This document shows positions 15,614 to 24,747 of a stretch of 64,000 nt of DNA, in pieces. Position 1 is the stretch's first letter; each line of letters opens with the position of its first letter. The position numbers and the translations under genes were made by a program. Origin of the DNA: Aestuariirhabdus haliotis (lineage in GTDB: Bacteria > Pseudomonadota > Gammaproteobacteria > Pseudomonadales > Aestuariirhabdaceae); assembly GCF_023509475.1 (NCBI RefSeq), contig NZ_JAKSDZ010000009.1:1-64000 (forward strand). The letters run 5' to 3'. Below the pieces are notes generated by a model. The model did not search any database. It had not been told where the DNA came from and was given only the letters and a program-made list of their open reading frames with translations.

Positions 15614-17380
15614 GTGGCACTGACTATTTTGGGCCTATCGGGATCGCTCAGTCATGATCCCTCCGCCGCACTGTATATCGATGGCAAGCTGGTGGCCGCT
15701 GCTGAAGAGGAGCGCTTTATTCGTGACAAGCACGCCAAGAATAAGATGCCGCTCGAATCGACCAAGTTTTGCCTTGATTTCGCGGGACTAAAACCCTCAG
15801 ACATTGATGTGGTAGCTGTGCCATTTGCACCTATCAGTCTGTCTACACCGGCTCGTTGGCATTATGCCAAGCGTTACTGGTATGCCCCGGACCGCGCACT
15901 CGATGTGCTCTTCAATGGTAACCGCCGCTATCGTCGTTATGTTGGCCGCATTCGCGAGATGCTGGATACACTGGGCTTTGAATGGGGCCAGTTTGAATTT
16001 GATTCCGTCGAGCACCACCTTGCTCATGCCTCCAGTGCCTACCATCTGAGTGGGTTTGAAGAAAAGACAGCGATCATGGGTATCGATGGTAAAGGCGAAT
16101 ACGCCACTACCTTCTTTGGCTACGGCGAAAACGGCAAGATCCACAAGATCAAAGAGTTCTACGACCCGGATTCCCTGGGTGGCCTGTACGGTGCGATCAC
16201 CGAATATCTCGGTTTTGAAATGCTCGATGGCGAGTACAAGGTGATGGGTATGGCTCCCTATGGTGACGCCAGCAAATATGATCTGTCCCGCCTGATCGAT
16301 TTTGATGGCAAAGAGTTCCAGGTGAATACCGACTACGCCAATGTTATCGGACTGCGCCGTTACAAGGAAAAGGGTAAGGGTTTCTACTTTACGGATAAGC
16401 TGGTTGAATGGCTGGGCCCGCGCCGTAAAGGGGATATCGCCGATGATCCCTATATCCATTATGCGGCCTCAATCCAGGCGCTGTACGAAGAGATTTCGCT
16501 CAAGCTGATGGACCATTATCTGGGTGACATCATCAAGGAAACGGGCAAGATTGCGTTCTCCGGTGGCGGCGCGCTTAACGTAAAACTGAACCAGAAAATT
16601 ATTGCCCGCCCCGAAGTCAAAGAGCTGTTTGTGCAACCGGCTTCGGGTGATGCTGGTACCGCGGTTGGTGCAGCTTCCTTTGCCTCCGAAAGTCGCGGCG
16701 TTAAGGTGGAAAAGATGGAGCATGTCTATCTTGGCCCCAGCTTCACCAATGAGCAGGTGATTGAAGCCTGTGAGCAGCACCCGGACAAGCCTAAGTTCCG
16801 TAAAATTGACCATGTCCCTCAGCGTATCGCCCGTATTCTCAATGAGGGTAATCCAGTGGCCTGGTTTCAGGGGCGTATGGAATTTGGGCCGCGTGCTCTG
16901 GGTCGTCGAAGTATCGTCGGTTGCCCGAGCTATAAAGGCATTGCTGATCGTATTAACGAGCAGATCAAATTCCGCGAACGCTGGCGCCCCTTTTGCCCCT
17001 CTATGCTGGATCGTGTCAGCAAGGAAATGTTCAAGGTAGATCATCCCGCGCCCTATATGACCTTCACGTTTGAAGTGAAAGATGAGTGGAAAACAAGAGT
17101 GCCTGAAGTGGTGCATGAGGATGGTACGTCTCGCGGCCAGGCGGTGGTTCGTAAGCACAACCCTCGTTATTACGAACTGATCGAAGAGATGGAAAAGCTG
17201 ACCGGCAACGGTGTGGTATTGAACACCTCTCTTAACCGTCGCGGTGAACCGGTGGTTTGTACGCCCACCGATGCCATGAATATGTTCTTCGGCTCCGATC
17301 TGCAGTACCTGATTATGGAAGATATTCTGGTTGTGAAGGGCGATTTTCCGGCGCACCTTGAAGAGCCCGTCGAGGCATAG
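15614..17380 (+). CDS. NodU/CmcH-family carbamoyltransferase (LPS core heptose)
   Basis: A 588-residue enzyme that transfers a carbamoyl group from carbamoyl phosphate through an adenylated intermediate. The N-terminal Kae1-like domain shows HHLAHASSAYHLSG and GIDGKGEYATTFFGYG. The C-terminal part shows GRMEFGPRALGRRSIVG and NTSLNRRGEPVVCTP, both hallmarks of the family. The GTG start follows TGAGG. In Pseudomonas a homologue at the same place carbamoylates heptose II of the LPS core, and that job is likely here. It has its own candidate promoter and a hairpin after its stop. Confidence 0.9.
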   Translation: MALTILGLSGSLSHDPSAALYIDGKLVAAAEEERFIRDKHAKNKMPLESTKFCLDFAGLKPSDIDVVAVPFAPISLSTPARWHYAKRYWYAPDRALDVLFNGNRRYRRYVGRIREMLDTLGFEWGQFEFDSVEHHLAHASSAYHLSGFEEKTAIMGIDGKGEYATTFFGYGENGKIHKIKEFYDPDSLGGLYGAITEYLGFEMLDGEYKVMGMAPYGDASKYDLSRLIDFDGKEFQVNTDYANVIGLRRYKEKGKGFYFTDKLVEWLGPRRKGDIADDPYIHYAASIQALYEEISLKLMDHYLGDIIKETGKIAFSGGGALNVKLNQKIIARPEVKELFVQPASGDAGTAVGAASFASESRGVKVEKMEHVYLGPSFTNEQVIEACEQHPDKPKFRKIDHVPQRIARILNEGNPVAWFQGRMEFGPRALGRRSIVGCPSYKGIADRINEQIKFRERWRPFCPSMLDRVSKEMFKVDHPAPYMTFTFEVKDEWKTRVPEVVHEDGTSRGQAVVRKHNPRYYELIEEMEKLTGNGVVLNTSLNRRGEPVVCTPTDAMNMFFGSDLQYLIMEDILVVKGDFPAHLEEPVEA

Positions 17381-17393
17381 CAACGCTAGTATT

Positions 17394-17423
17394 ACCTGCC
17401 ATCAATGATTAGCGGTGGCAGGT
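17394..17423 (+). terminator. Weak hairpin terminator after the carbamoyltransferase gene
   Basis: An 8-bp stem (ACCTGCCA/TGGCAGGT) with a 14-base loop is followed by CCTTCTT. The T-run is short, so termination may be partial. It marks the boundary between the conserved core genes and the AT-rich accessory block. Confidence 0.4.
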
Positions 17424-17447
17424 CCTTCTTACTAACGGGAGAGCTCT

Positions 17448-18356
17448 GTGAGTCAACCGCTAATCAGTGTCATTATCCCTTGTTATAACTATGGCCACCT
17501 AATATCACGGGCTACTGCATCGGTATTTGCTCAGAAAATAGATGAAGTAGAAGTTTTGATCATTGATGATGGTTCCACGGATGATTCAAAGTTAGTGATT
17601 CCTCAATTGCAGAAAAAGTATCCGGAGCTTCGTGCGATTCATCAAAAAAATGCAGGCCTTGCAGCAGTTCGTAACAGAGGTGTTGAGGAGACAGTAGGGC
17701 GGTTTTTGGTATTTCTCGATGCCGATGATGAGTTTGATACGGGCGCACTAAAAGCTGTGGGTGATGCAATAAGGCAGGAGCCTGATGCTCAAGTGATCAT
17801 CGGTGGGCATACTTCTGTAAGCGACAGTGGTCGTGAAAGATATCATTCAGCACCAGCTGTATCGGAAAGTGGTTTTCAGCGTTTTGCTGACTACTTGAAT
17901 AAAAAGCTGACAATTTCTAATGGCTCTACTTTTTTTCATAGGGCTATTTTTGATGTAACCCGATATCCAGAAGATTGCAGAAATAGTGAAGATATACCTG
18001 TTTCGGCGCATGCGGTTGGTTTGTTTGAATGTTTTTCAATAGATAAGTCTTTGGCTAAAGTACATAAACACGATGACAGCTTACGTCATAATATCGAGTA
18101 TGCGGATCAAGTGGCGTTGAAAATCGTAGATTACGTATTTAACCCAACAATAATCCCCGATAATTTTATGGTAATTCAGAATAAGTATAAGGCTCAAAGG
18201 TGTTTGTCGGTTTTTAGAACATTCTATTTGTCTGGGAAATATAATAGAGCTAAAACATATTATATAACTGCAATTAGCATTGATCCAAAAATGGTTTTGA
18301 AATTTTCCTACTTACGTAAATTTATAAAATCACTCTTTTTTCGAGAAAAAGTATGA
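17448..18356 (+). CDS. GT2-family glycosyltransferase
   Basis: A 302-residue GT-A transferase. The N-terminal SVIIPCYNYG, EVLIIDDGSTDDS, AAVRNRGVE and VFLDADDEF (the DXD metal site) are the usual GT2 motifs. The C-terminal third is AT-rich and not recognisable. The start is GTG with GGGAGAG close upstream. It is the first gene of the accessory block and probably adds an outer-core or O-unit sugar; donor and acceptor cannot be told. It has no membrane helix and should be cytoplasmic. Confidence 0.85.
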   Translation: MSQPLISVIIPCYNYGHLISRATASVFAQKIDEVEVLIIDDGSTDDSKLVIPQLQKKYPELRAIHQKNAGLAAVRNRGVEETVGRFLVFLDADDEFDTGALKAVGDAIRQEPDAQVIIGGHTSVSDSGRERYHSAPAVSESGFQRFADYLNKKLTISNGSTFFHRAIFDVTRYPEDCRNSEDIPVSAHAVGLFECFSIDKSLAKVHKHDDSLRHNIEYADQVALKIVDYVFNPTIIPDNFMVIQNKYKAQRCLSVFRTFYLSGKYNRAKTYYITAISIDPKMVLKFSYLRKFIKSLFFREKV

Positions 18357-18428
18357 TGAATAAACTCGGGTAAACGCCATGGGGTACAACTTTCTTTCTC
18401 GTAGTTAAATTATTTTGGAGTGTAGTTC

Positions 18429-19595
18429 TTGATTGGTTCGTTGAGTAATAAAAAAGGGTTAATACCTTATTTACCATTTATAGCTCTTTGGTTTGTCGGA
18501 TTTGTATTTCCGTTGTTTGCAGGAGATGGTGGGGTATATCGTTCTGCTACACTGGTTGTTGCGTTTTTTTCTATTGGTGTAGGTTGGTTTTATAAGAGTA
18601 AGTTAGATATAAATGTATTGAAATCTATATCGTTATTGGTTGTTGCCTTGGCTTTTCCGCATTTTTTTTGGGCTGATAGCTTAAAAGTAATAGAGGATGT
18701 TTTTAAATACTATATTGTGATACTGGGGATTTGTATTGCATTGTTGTTGGCTGCGGACATGAAGTTATCGAGTTATCGAAGGATTCTTTGGCTAGTTTTT
18801 GTTGTCCAGATTAGCCTGCTATTGGTAGAGGTGTTGAAAGCTGATAATCCTGTAGAGACATTTTTATGGGTGAGGACTACCATTAATAACATTAACCCTC
18901 TCTTTGTGGCTGCTCAAATTGGTTTTATTGCTGTATTGCTGTCGGTTCAGGCTGCCAGTGATAAAGAAAGATTGGCCGTTTGTGTTTTAGCACTTTTGGC
19001 TTGTTATGTTGCGAAATCCAGAGGACCACTTCTTTTCTATTTGCTGGTTATGATTCTTTGGTATTTTGAACGTATGCAGGCGCGTGAAACTGTTCTTAAG
19101 ATGAAGAATTTAATTATCTTTGTTTGTTGTCCGCTAATAGTTGTGGTTGGCCTCTATTGTTTTGGGTACTTGGACAAGGTGTATCATGATCACCTGTTGC
19201 GCCCAAGTTTAAGGTTGGAGATTTGGGCAGAGGTTATTAATCAGCTAAAAGGGCATTATCTGTTTGGGCTAGGCCCGCATGAAACAATTGCAATTGAAGG
19301 CTTTGAGATTTCTCATCCTCACAATTTTTTGTTGGCAGTGCTCTATAAAGGTGGGTTCGCTACTTTACTGCTAGTGTGTGTTGTACTGGTAAAAATCGGC
19401 GTAGTAAAAGAGATTGTTAGAGGGCGTGAATCTATTAAGTATGCCGCAATATTTGTGATATTGGCGATGTTAACAAATGGTAATTACCCCCTCCATCGAG
19501 TGAATCCGGATTTTCCGCTCATCTGGATCTCTCTGGTTGGCTTGATTTTGATGGCTGGGAAAAGAAAAGCTTTAGGTGCAAACGGTGATCATTAA
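18429..19595 (+). CDS. O-antigen ligase/polymerase-like membrane protein (WaaL/Wzy type)
   Basis: A 388-residue polytopic protein with about ten hydrophobic segments. The long periplasmic loop shows the Wzy_C pattern: RPSLRLEIWAEV (258-269), FGLGPHE, then SHPHNFLLAVLYKGG with His298-Asn299. In WaaL, Arg and His residues in this loop are needed to join undecaprenyl-linked glycan to lipid A-core. The TTG start is set by GGAG 8 bases upstream; no other start gives the first helix. Pseudomonas keeps waaL near msbA in this locus, which favours ligase over polymerase, but the sequence does not settle it. Confidence 0.75.
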   Translation: MIGSLSNKKGLIPYLPFIALWFVGFVFPLFAGDGGVYRSATLVVAFFSIGVGWFYKSKLDINVLKSISLLVVALAFPHFFWADSLKVIEDVFKYYIVILGICIALLLAADMKLSSYRRILWLVFVVQISLLLVEVLKADNPVETFLWVRTTINNINPLFVAAQIGFIAVLLSVQAASDKERLAVCVLALLACYVAKSRGPLLFYLLVMILWYFERMQARETVLKMKNLIIFVCCPLIVVVGLYCFGYLDKVYHDHLLRPSLRLEIWAEVINQLKGHYLFGLGPHETIAIEGFEISHPHNFLLAVLYKGGFATLLLVCVVLVKIGVVKEIVRGRESIKYAAIFVILAMLTNGNYPLHRVNPDFPLIWISLVGLILMAGKRKALGANGDH

Positions 19596-19637
19596 TAGTC
19601 TCTAAGCCATATGGCCTAGCCGCTAGGACAGAGAGTT

Positions 19638-20804
19638 ATGACTAATAGTACACGCTTAATGGATGTTCTTGGCTGGCGCGCTCGCTATAGTAAATTTAAG
19701 TGGGGCACTGTCCTTTTTTTGCTGGTTAGTGGTTTTTTTCAAGCCATAGTTTTAGCGTGTATTTGGTTCTTTAAAAAGAAAGGTTCACGCTCTGGCGGAA
19801 AAGATGCATCTATTTTGTATATTTATCCATCAAAAAAATCTCTTAAGATAAATCGACAAAAAAAGATGCTTGAATTCGTTGGTGAAACCCGGCTAGCGAA
19901 AGATGTACATATAAAACGATTTAGAGATCTTTTGGCCGAACAATATTCCCCATGTCTGGATCCGTTGTCGTTTCTGTTTCCAGTTCAGGCTTGGAGGGCA
20001 AAGCATATTATTAAATTGCATTCTAATGCAAAAGTTATTGCAGTGGAAAAGCATGATGGCTTATTTAATTACTTTTTGTATAGATACCGCGCAGGACAAA
20101 AAATTGTGCATGTGGCGCATTCTGCTGTGACTAACGATTCATCACGGTTCGATTTTGCTGTGTGTGATGTATATATCGTCTTTGGTCAAAGTTCAATTGA
20201 CACTTTGGAAAAAAACAAGGTCAGAATTGGAAATCCTAGATATGTGGTTTCTGGGCCTTTCTTCTTTAATGATGTCTCAAAATGGCAACAGCAATCGGAA
20301 TTCAATAAGCTTTTACTAGTAGCAACAGGCCCTGGTTTTGATAAGCAGGAACCGATACGAAATGCTTATAGGAAAATTGATCAGTGGACAAGGACGAATG
20401 ACATAAAGTTGTTCGTCAAACCGCATATATTAGGTCATGGCTATTTAGAGTGGAGCGATAATGTTGAAGTGTTGCCTGCGGCTACAAAGTTAGATGAGAT
20501 AGTTGGTCAAATGTCAGCTGGGATAACTGTGTATAGTAATGCGGTTATTGATATTGCTGCTTTAGGGTTTCCTGTATGTGTATATGGGGCACCTGATGTC
20601 ATGGATCCTTGGTTATCAAAGTCATATCTATGCTCCGTTTGGAATGATGGAGATCTTGTAGAATTTTTTTCGCGTGTCGAAAATAGTGCAGATGGAGAAA
20701 TAGCCAAGTCGGCTGATTTTGTTGAGTACCACTGGGGTAATGTGGAAGAAGGAGCAAGAACAACCGCAAGAATACTCTGTGAGATGGCTGGTGAGGAATT
20801 TTGA
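19638..20804 (+). CDS. Membrane-anchored putative GT-B transferase, candidate nonulosonate transferase
   Basis: A 388-residue protein I do not recognise with certainty. Residues 23-46 form one hydrophobic segment followed by KKKG, suggesting a cytoplasmic-facing anchored enzyme. The rest reads like a two-domain GT-B fold: VAHSAVT (159-165), VATGPGFDKQEP, FVKPHILGHG (259-268) and VYSNAVIDIAALGFPVCVYG (298-317). A KPH motif followed by a Ser-containing loop recalls bacterial sialyltransferases and related GT-B families (HP and S motifs), though the usual HP is HI here. It directly precedes neuC. A glycerophosphotransferase-like or other GT-B role is possible. Confidence 0.5.
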   Translation: MTNSTRLMDVLGWRARYSKFKWGTVLFLLVSGFFQAIVLACIWFFKKKGSRSGGKDASILYIYPSKKSLKINRQKKMLEFVGETRLAKDVHIKRFRDLLAEQYSPCLDPLSFLFPVQAWRAKHIIKLHSNAKVIAVEKHDGLFNYFLYRYRAGQKIVHVAHSAVTNDSSRFDFAVCDVYIVFGQSSIDTLEKNKVRIGNPRYVVSGPFFFNDVSKWQQQSEFNKLLLVATGPGFDKQEPIRNAYRKIDQWTRTNDIKLFVKPHILGHGYLEWSDNVEVLPAATKLDEIVGQMSAGITVYSNAVIDIAALGFPVCVYGAPDVMDPWLSKSYLCSVWNDGDLVEFFSRVENSADGEIAKSADFVEYHWGNVEEGARTTARILCEMAGEEF

Positions 20805-20987
20805 ATGCTTATTGGTTCTCATTAAATTCATGAGGGCGATCTCCGGAAAAGAGATCATATAGATATTCGCATCGTTATAGTTTGGTTTGTTGGTAAATGT
20901 AAGGCTGAATTATATTTGTTAATCGGCACGTACCTGTTTTTAATTTCCACGATTGTTATTGATTTTTGGAGAAGGTTGCAAGGTGAT

Positions 20988-22118
20988 ATGAAAAAGAAGA
21001 TTCTCTTTTTGACCGGCACTCGGGCTGACTTCGGTAAGCTAAAATCTCTAATAAGCATTTCTCAGAAGTCAGAGGACTTTGAAGTTCATATATTTGCAAC
21101 TGGTATGCATATGAATTCAAAATACGGGAAGACGGTTGATGAGATTTTTAAGGCGGGATTTGCAAATATTTATCAATATATAAATCATGATGCTATAGAA
21201 AATATGGACAGAACTTTAGCTAAAACTGTCGATGGTTTTTCTCACTATATTTCAGAAATCAAGCCAGATTTGATTGTGGTTCATGGTGATAGAGTTGAGG
21301 CTCTTGCAGGTGCAATTGTGGGTAGTCTAAATAATACTTTAGTTGCACACATAGAGGGTGGAGAAATATCTGGCACCATAGACGAATTAATAAGGCATGC
21401 GGTAACCAAAATGTCTCATATTCATTTTGTGGCAAATGAGTCGGCAAAAAAACGACTGATTCAGTTGGGTGAAAGAGAAGATTCTATCTTTGTTATAGGG
21501 TCTCCTGACTTGGATTTGATGAATCCGTCTACTTTGCCTAGGTTGGATGTAGTTAAAGGTCACTACAATATTGATTTTAATAGTTATGCAATTTCGATGT
21601 TTCATCCAGTCACGACAGAGTATTCCTCTATTAGGGAGCATGCCAGCTCATTTGTTCAAGCATTAATAGATAGCGATAAAAATTACGTTCTTATCTATCC
21701 AAACAACGATCTTGGTAGTATTGAAATATTGGATGAATATAAAAAGCTAGAGGGTAATAGTAGGTTTAAAGTATATCCTTCTTTACGTTTTGAATATTTT
21801 CTGACTCTTCTGAAAGGTGCTGATTTTATCATAGGTAATTCTAGTGCAGGTGTCAGGGAAGCCCCCTATTATGATGTGCCTACGATTGATGTGGGTTCCA
21901 GGCAAAATAATCGGGTTAGTTTGGATTCTATAATCCACTGTAATTATGATGTAGATGAGATACTTAACTCGATTCAGGAAGCTTCGGTTCTTGATGTCAA
22001 GGAAGACGCAGGGCAGCATTGTTTTGGTCAGGGTAAAAGTGATGTGCTGTTTATGGGGCTCTTATGTTCTGATGAACTTTGGAGTATTTCTCACCAGAAA
22101 CAATTTCAAGAAATATAG
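20988..22118 (+). CDS. neuC: NeuC/LegG-type hydrolysing UDP-HexNAc 2-epimerase
   Basis: Inverts C2 and removes UDP to give free ManNAc or its 4-acetamido-6-deoxy analogue, the first committed step to a nonulosonic acid. The start is ATG 20988, giving MKKKILFLTGTRADFGKLK, the conserved N terminus of the family; the frame is open further upstream but that part is not conserved. The 376 residues also show VVHGDRVEALA, AHIEGGEISGTIDE and IIGNSSAGVREAPYYDVPTI. The 183 bases before it contain a 6-bp hairpin (20838-20856) and no clear promoter. It ends one base before the hisF-like gene. Confidence 0.9.
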   Translation: MKKKILFLTGTRADFGKLKSLISISQKSEDFEVHIFATGMHMNSKYGKTVDEIFKAGFANIYQYINHDAIENMDRTLAKTVDGFSHYISEIKPDLIVVHGDRVEALAGAIVGSLNNTLVAHIEGGEISGTIDELIRHAVTKMSHIHFVANESAKKRLIQLGEREDSIFVIGSPDLDLMNPSTLPRLDVVKGHYNIDFNSYAISMFHPVTTEYSSIREHASSFVQALIDSDKNYVLIYPNNDLGSIEILDEYKKLEGNSRFKVYPSLRFEYFLTLLKGADFIIGNSSAGVREAPYYDVPTIDVGSRQNNRVSLDSIIHCNYDVDEILNSIQEASVLDVKEDAGQHCFGQGKSDVLFMGLLCSDELWSISHQKQFQEI

Positions 22119-22119
22119 T

Positions 22120-22878
22120 ATGAACAAAACGAGAGTGATCGCGCGAATTGATGTAAAAAATGAGCATGCTATTAAAGGTATTCATTTGGAGGGGTTAAGA
22201 AAGGTTGGCGACCCAAATGAGATGGCTAAGAGTTATTATAGTGATGGTGTTGATGAAATAATCTTCATGGATGCGGTTGCGGCCTATTATGATCGGAATA
22301 GCTTAAGTCATATTATTGAAGAAGCTTGTAAAGACGTATTTGTTCCCATTACTGTTGGGGGTGGCATAAGAACTGTCGAAGATATACGTAAGGCGCTTAG
22401 TTCTGGCGCGGATAAAGTAGCAATCAATACGAAAGCTATTAGCGACCCGGATTTTATCGTAAAAGCATCAAAGATGTTTGGGTCCCAATGTATCGTGGTT
22501 TCTATTGATGGGAAAAAAAAATCTTCAGGGCAATGGGAAGCTTATACTGATAATGGCAGAGAGCCGTCAGGATTGGATGTGATTAAGTGGGCTTCTGAAT
22601 CTGAGAAGCTAGGAGCAGGAGAAATAATGCTGACTTCGATAGATTCGGAAGGCACTAAGAAGGGGTTTGATCTTGAGCTTTGCGATGCTGTATCAAAGGC
22701 AGTTTCTATCCCTGTAATAGCAAGTGGTGGGGCAGGAACTTACGATCATATATCCTCATTGTTACGATCATCGAATGTTGATGCGATAGCTATGGCTTCA
22801 TTATTGCATTATAAGTTATCGGATATACATAGACTTAAGTCTGAAATGATAAAAGACGGTTTTAAGGTGCGGTTGTGA
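22120..22878 (+). CDS. HisF-like cyclase subunit of a sugar amidotransferase system
   Basis: A 252-residue beta/alpha barrel of the HisF family. The catalytic aspartates of true HisF are present as Asp11 (RIDVKN) and Asp130 (SIDGKK), as are both phosphate-binding loops (VGGGIRT and ASGGAG). In the P. aeruginosa WbpG and Legionella-type systems a HisF/HisH pair makes ammonia for an N-acetyl sugar amidotransferase; the neighbours here point to that job rather than histidine synthesis. The start at 22120 fits [12 protein letters not shown]. It overlaps the hisH-like gene by 4 bases (GTGA). Confidence 0.88.
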   Translation: MNKTRVIARIDVKNEHAIKGIHLEGLRKVGDPNEMAKSYYSDGVDEIIFMDAVAAYYDRNSLSHIIEEACKDVFVPITVGGGIRTVEDIRKALSSGADKVAINTKAISDPDFIVKASKMFGSQCIVVSIDGKKKSSGQWEAYTDNGREPSGLDVIKWASESEKLGAGEIMLTSIDSEGTKKGFDLELCDAVSKAVSIPVIASGGAGTYDHISSLLRSSNVDAIAMASLLHYKLSDIHRLKSEMIKDGFKVRL

Positions 22879-23525
22879 GTTATATTGCAATTATAGATTA
22901 TGAAATGGGGAATATAAAAAGCATTTTTAATGCTTTTGAAAAGGTTGGTGCAGAAGTTGTTCTGACTAGAGATAAAGCCAAAATATTAGGAGCTGTGGGG
23001 GTTGTTTTGCCTGGGGTTGGTGCTTTTTCTCATGGAATGAAAACGTTGACTGAACTGGGTCTGGATAAGATTATTCATGAATATGTTGCTACGGGCAAAC
23101 CCTTAATAGGGATCTGCCTGGGCATGCAAATGTTGTTTGAAACAAGTAATGAGTTTGGGGTTTCTAGTGGACTAAGTATTATTCCCGGCCGCGTTGAAAA
23201 ACTGAAAACACTCGATATTAATTATGAGAAGCTGCCTCATGTTAGTTGGAGTGAAATCTTGGAAAAAACACCTGGCTTTTGGAAAAGCAGCATATTAGAT
23301 GGCATAAGTGCCAATGAAGATATGTATTTTGTTCATAGCTTTGCTGTAGAGCCTAAGGATCCCAATAATATTCTTTCCTCTACAATCTATTCCGGAGCTG
23401 AATTCTGCTCTTCTGTAAAACATCAAAATATATATGGGTGCCAGTTTCATCCGGAGAAAAGTGCTACTTCTGGATTAAAGGTGATAAGCAATTTTGTCAA
23501 TATTTGTAGGGTAAACAATGACTAA
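22875..23525 (+). CDS. HisH-like class I glutamine amidotransferase
   Basis: A 216-residue glutaminase subunit. The triad is intact: Cys81 in GICLGMQML, and His192 and Glu194 in CQFHPEKS. It should release ammonia from glutamine and pass it through the HisF-like barrel. The GTG start overlaps the previous stop by 4 bases, and its end overlaps the next gene by 8 bases, so the three subunits are probably made in matched amounts. Confidence 0.9.
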   Translation: MSYIAIIDYEMGNIKSIFNAFEKVGAEVVLTRDKAKILGAVGVVLPGVGAFSHGMKTLTELGLDKIIHEYVATGKPLIGICLGMQMLFETSNEFGVSSGLSIIPGRVEKLKTLDINYEKLPHVSWSEILEKTPGFWKSSILDGISANEDMYFVHSFAVEPKDPNNILSSTIYSGAEFCSSVKHQNIYGCQFHPEKSATSGLKVISNFVNICRVNND

Positions 23526-24747
23526 ACAAGTAAAAGCTTTCTATGGTTTACCGGAAGAAGTCAGGTTTTGTAAGAAATGTGTTATTTCTAATCAAAGACC
23601 GAGCTCTACGGTAGAATTTAAAAATGAGAAAGGTGAAAAAAAGAAAGTAATTAATTTTAATGAAGAAGGTGTCTGCTCTGCCTGTGTTTTTCACGAAGAA
23701 AAAGAAACTGATATTGACTGGTCGTTGCGTGATAATAAGTTAGTTGAACTGCTTGCCCAATTTAAAAGCACCGACGGTTCATACGATGTGATAGTGCCAG
23801 GGAGCGGTGGAAAGGATAGTGCGTTTACTGCACATGTTTTGAAATACAAATATGGAATGAATCCTCTTACAGTTACATGGGCGCCGCATTTATATACGGA
23901 TATAGGGACCAAAAACTTTCAGGAGTGGATGCACACTGGCGGCTTGGATAATATTTTGTACACTCCTAATGGGCAGCTTCATCGTGAGATGACAAAAAAT
24001 GCGTTTCATAATTTGTTGCACCCGTTTCAGCCATTTATTGTTGGGCAACGAATAATTGGCCCTGCTATGGCTAAGCGCTTTGGTGTGAAACTTGTAATGT
24101 ATGGTGAAAATCAGGCTGAATACGGTAATGCTATTGAAGAAAACTCGAACCCTATTATGAATATGGATTATTTTTCGTCAGATGATCCATTAAAAATGAA
24201 GTTTGGGGGGGTATCAATGCAGGAGTATATAGAGTCGGGCTCTTATTCAAAAGCTGACTTTGCTCCTTATATTGCACCTAACAAGCAGGATCTGATCGAT
24301 GCTGGTGTTGAGGTTCATTATCTAGGCTACTATCTGAAGTGGGACCCTCAGGAATGTTATTACTACGCGGTTGATAATACGGGATTTGAGGCCAATCCAG
24401 AAAGAACGGAAGGAACTTACTCTAAATACAGCAGCATTGATGACAAAATTGACCCTTTTCATTATTTTACAACTTTGATTAAGTTTGGGATTGGACGGTG
24501 TACTTATGATGCAGCTCAAGAAGTAAGAAATGATAAAATCTCACGAGATGAGGCTGCGTATCTTGTGAAAAAATATGATGCTGAATTTCCTCACAAATAT
24601 TTTAAAGAATTCCTTTCCTATATAGGTTCTACGGAAAGCGAGTTTTGGGATACCGTAAACAAGCATCGATCTCCTCATATCTGGAAGCTGGAAAGTGATG
24701 AATGGAAATTAAGGCATACTGTATCAAAAGATGGCTGTGATGACTGA
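23518..24747 (+). CDS. N-acetyl sugar amidotransferase (WbpG/PseA family)
   Basis: A 409-residue PP-loop ATPase that activates an acetamido group and replaces its oxygen with ammonia, giving an acetamidino group. The PP-loop is PGSGGKDSAF (SGGKDS). Two Cys pairs, CKKC and CSAC, near the N terminus probably bind zinc. MYGENQAEYGN is typical of the family. It needs the HisH/HisF ammonia source encoded just upstream. Known relatives act on UDP-sugars (WbpG) or on pseudaminic/legionaminic acids (PseA, PtmG); the position before neuA favours the latter. Confidence 0.88.
   Translation: MTKQVKAFYGLPEEVRFCKKCVISNQRPSSTVEFKNEKGEKKKVINFNEEGVCSACVFHEEKETDIDWSLRDNKLVELLAQFKSTDGSYDVIVPGSGGKDSAFTAHVLKYKYGMNPLTVTWAPHLYTDIGTKNFQEWMHTGGLDNILYTPNGQLHREMTKNAFHNLLHPFQPFIVGQRIIGPAMAKRFGVKLVMYGENQAEYGNAIEENSNPIMNMDYFSSDDPLKMKFGGVSMQEYIESGSYSKADFAPYIAPNKQDLIDAGVEVHYLGYYLKWDPQECYYYAVDNTGFEANPERTEGTYSKYSSIDDKIDPFHYFTTLIKFGIGRCTYDAAQEVRNDKISRDEAAYLVKKYDAEFPHKYFKEFLSYIGSTESEFWDTVNKHRSPHIWKLESDEWKLRHTVSKDGCDD

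Noticed and set aside
21955-22119. Longer hisF-like protein starting inside neuC
   Set aside because: The extra 55 residues are neuC read in another frame; [12 protein letters not shown] at 22120 is the conserved HisF start.
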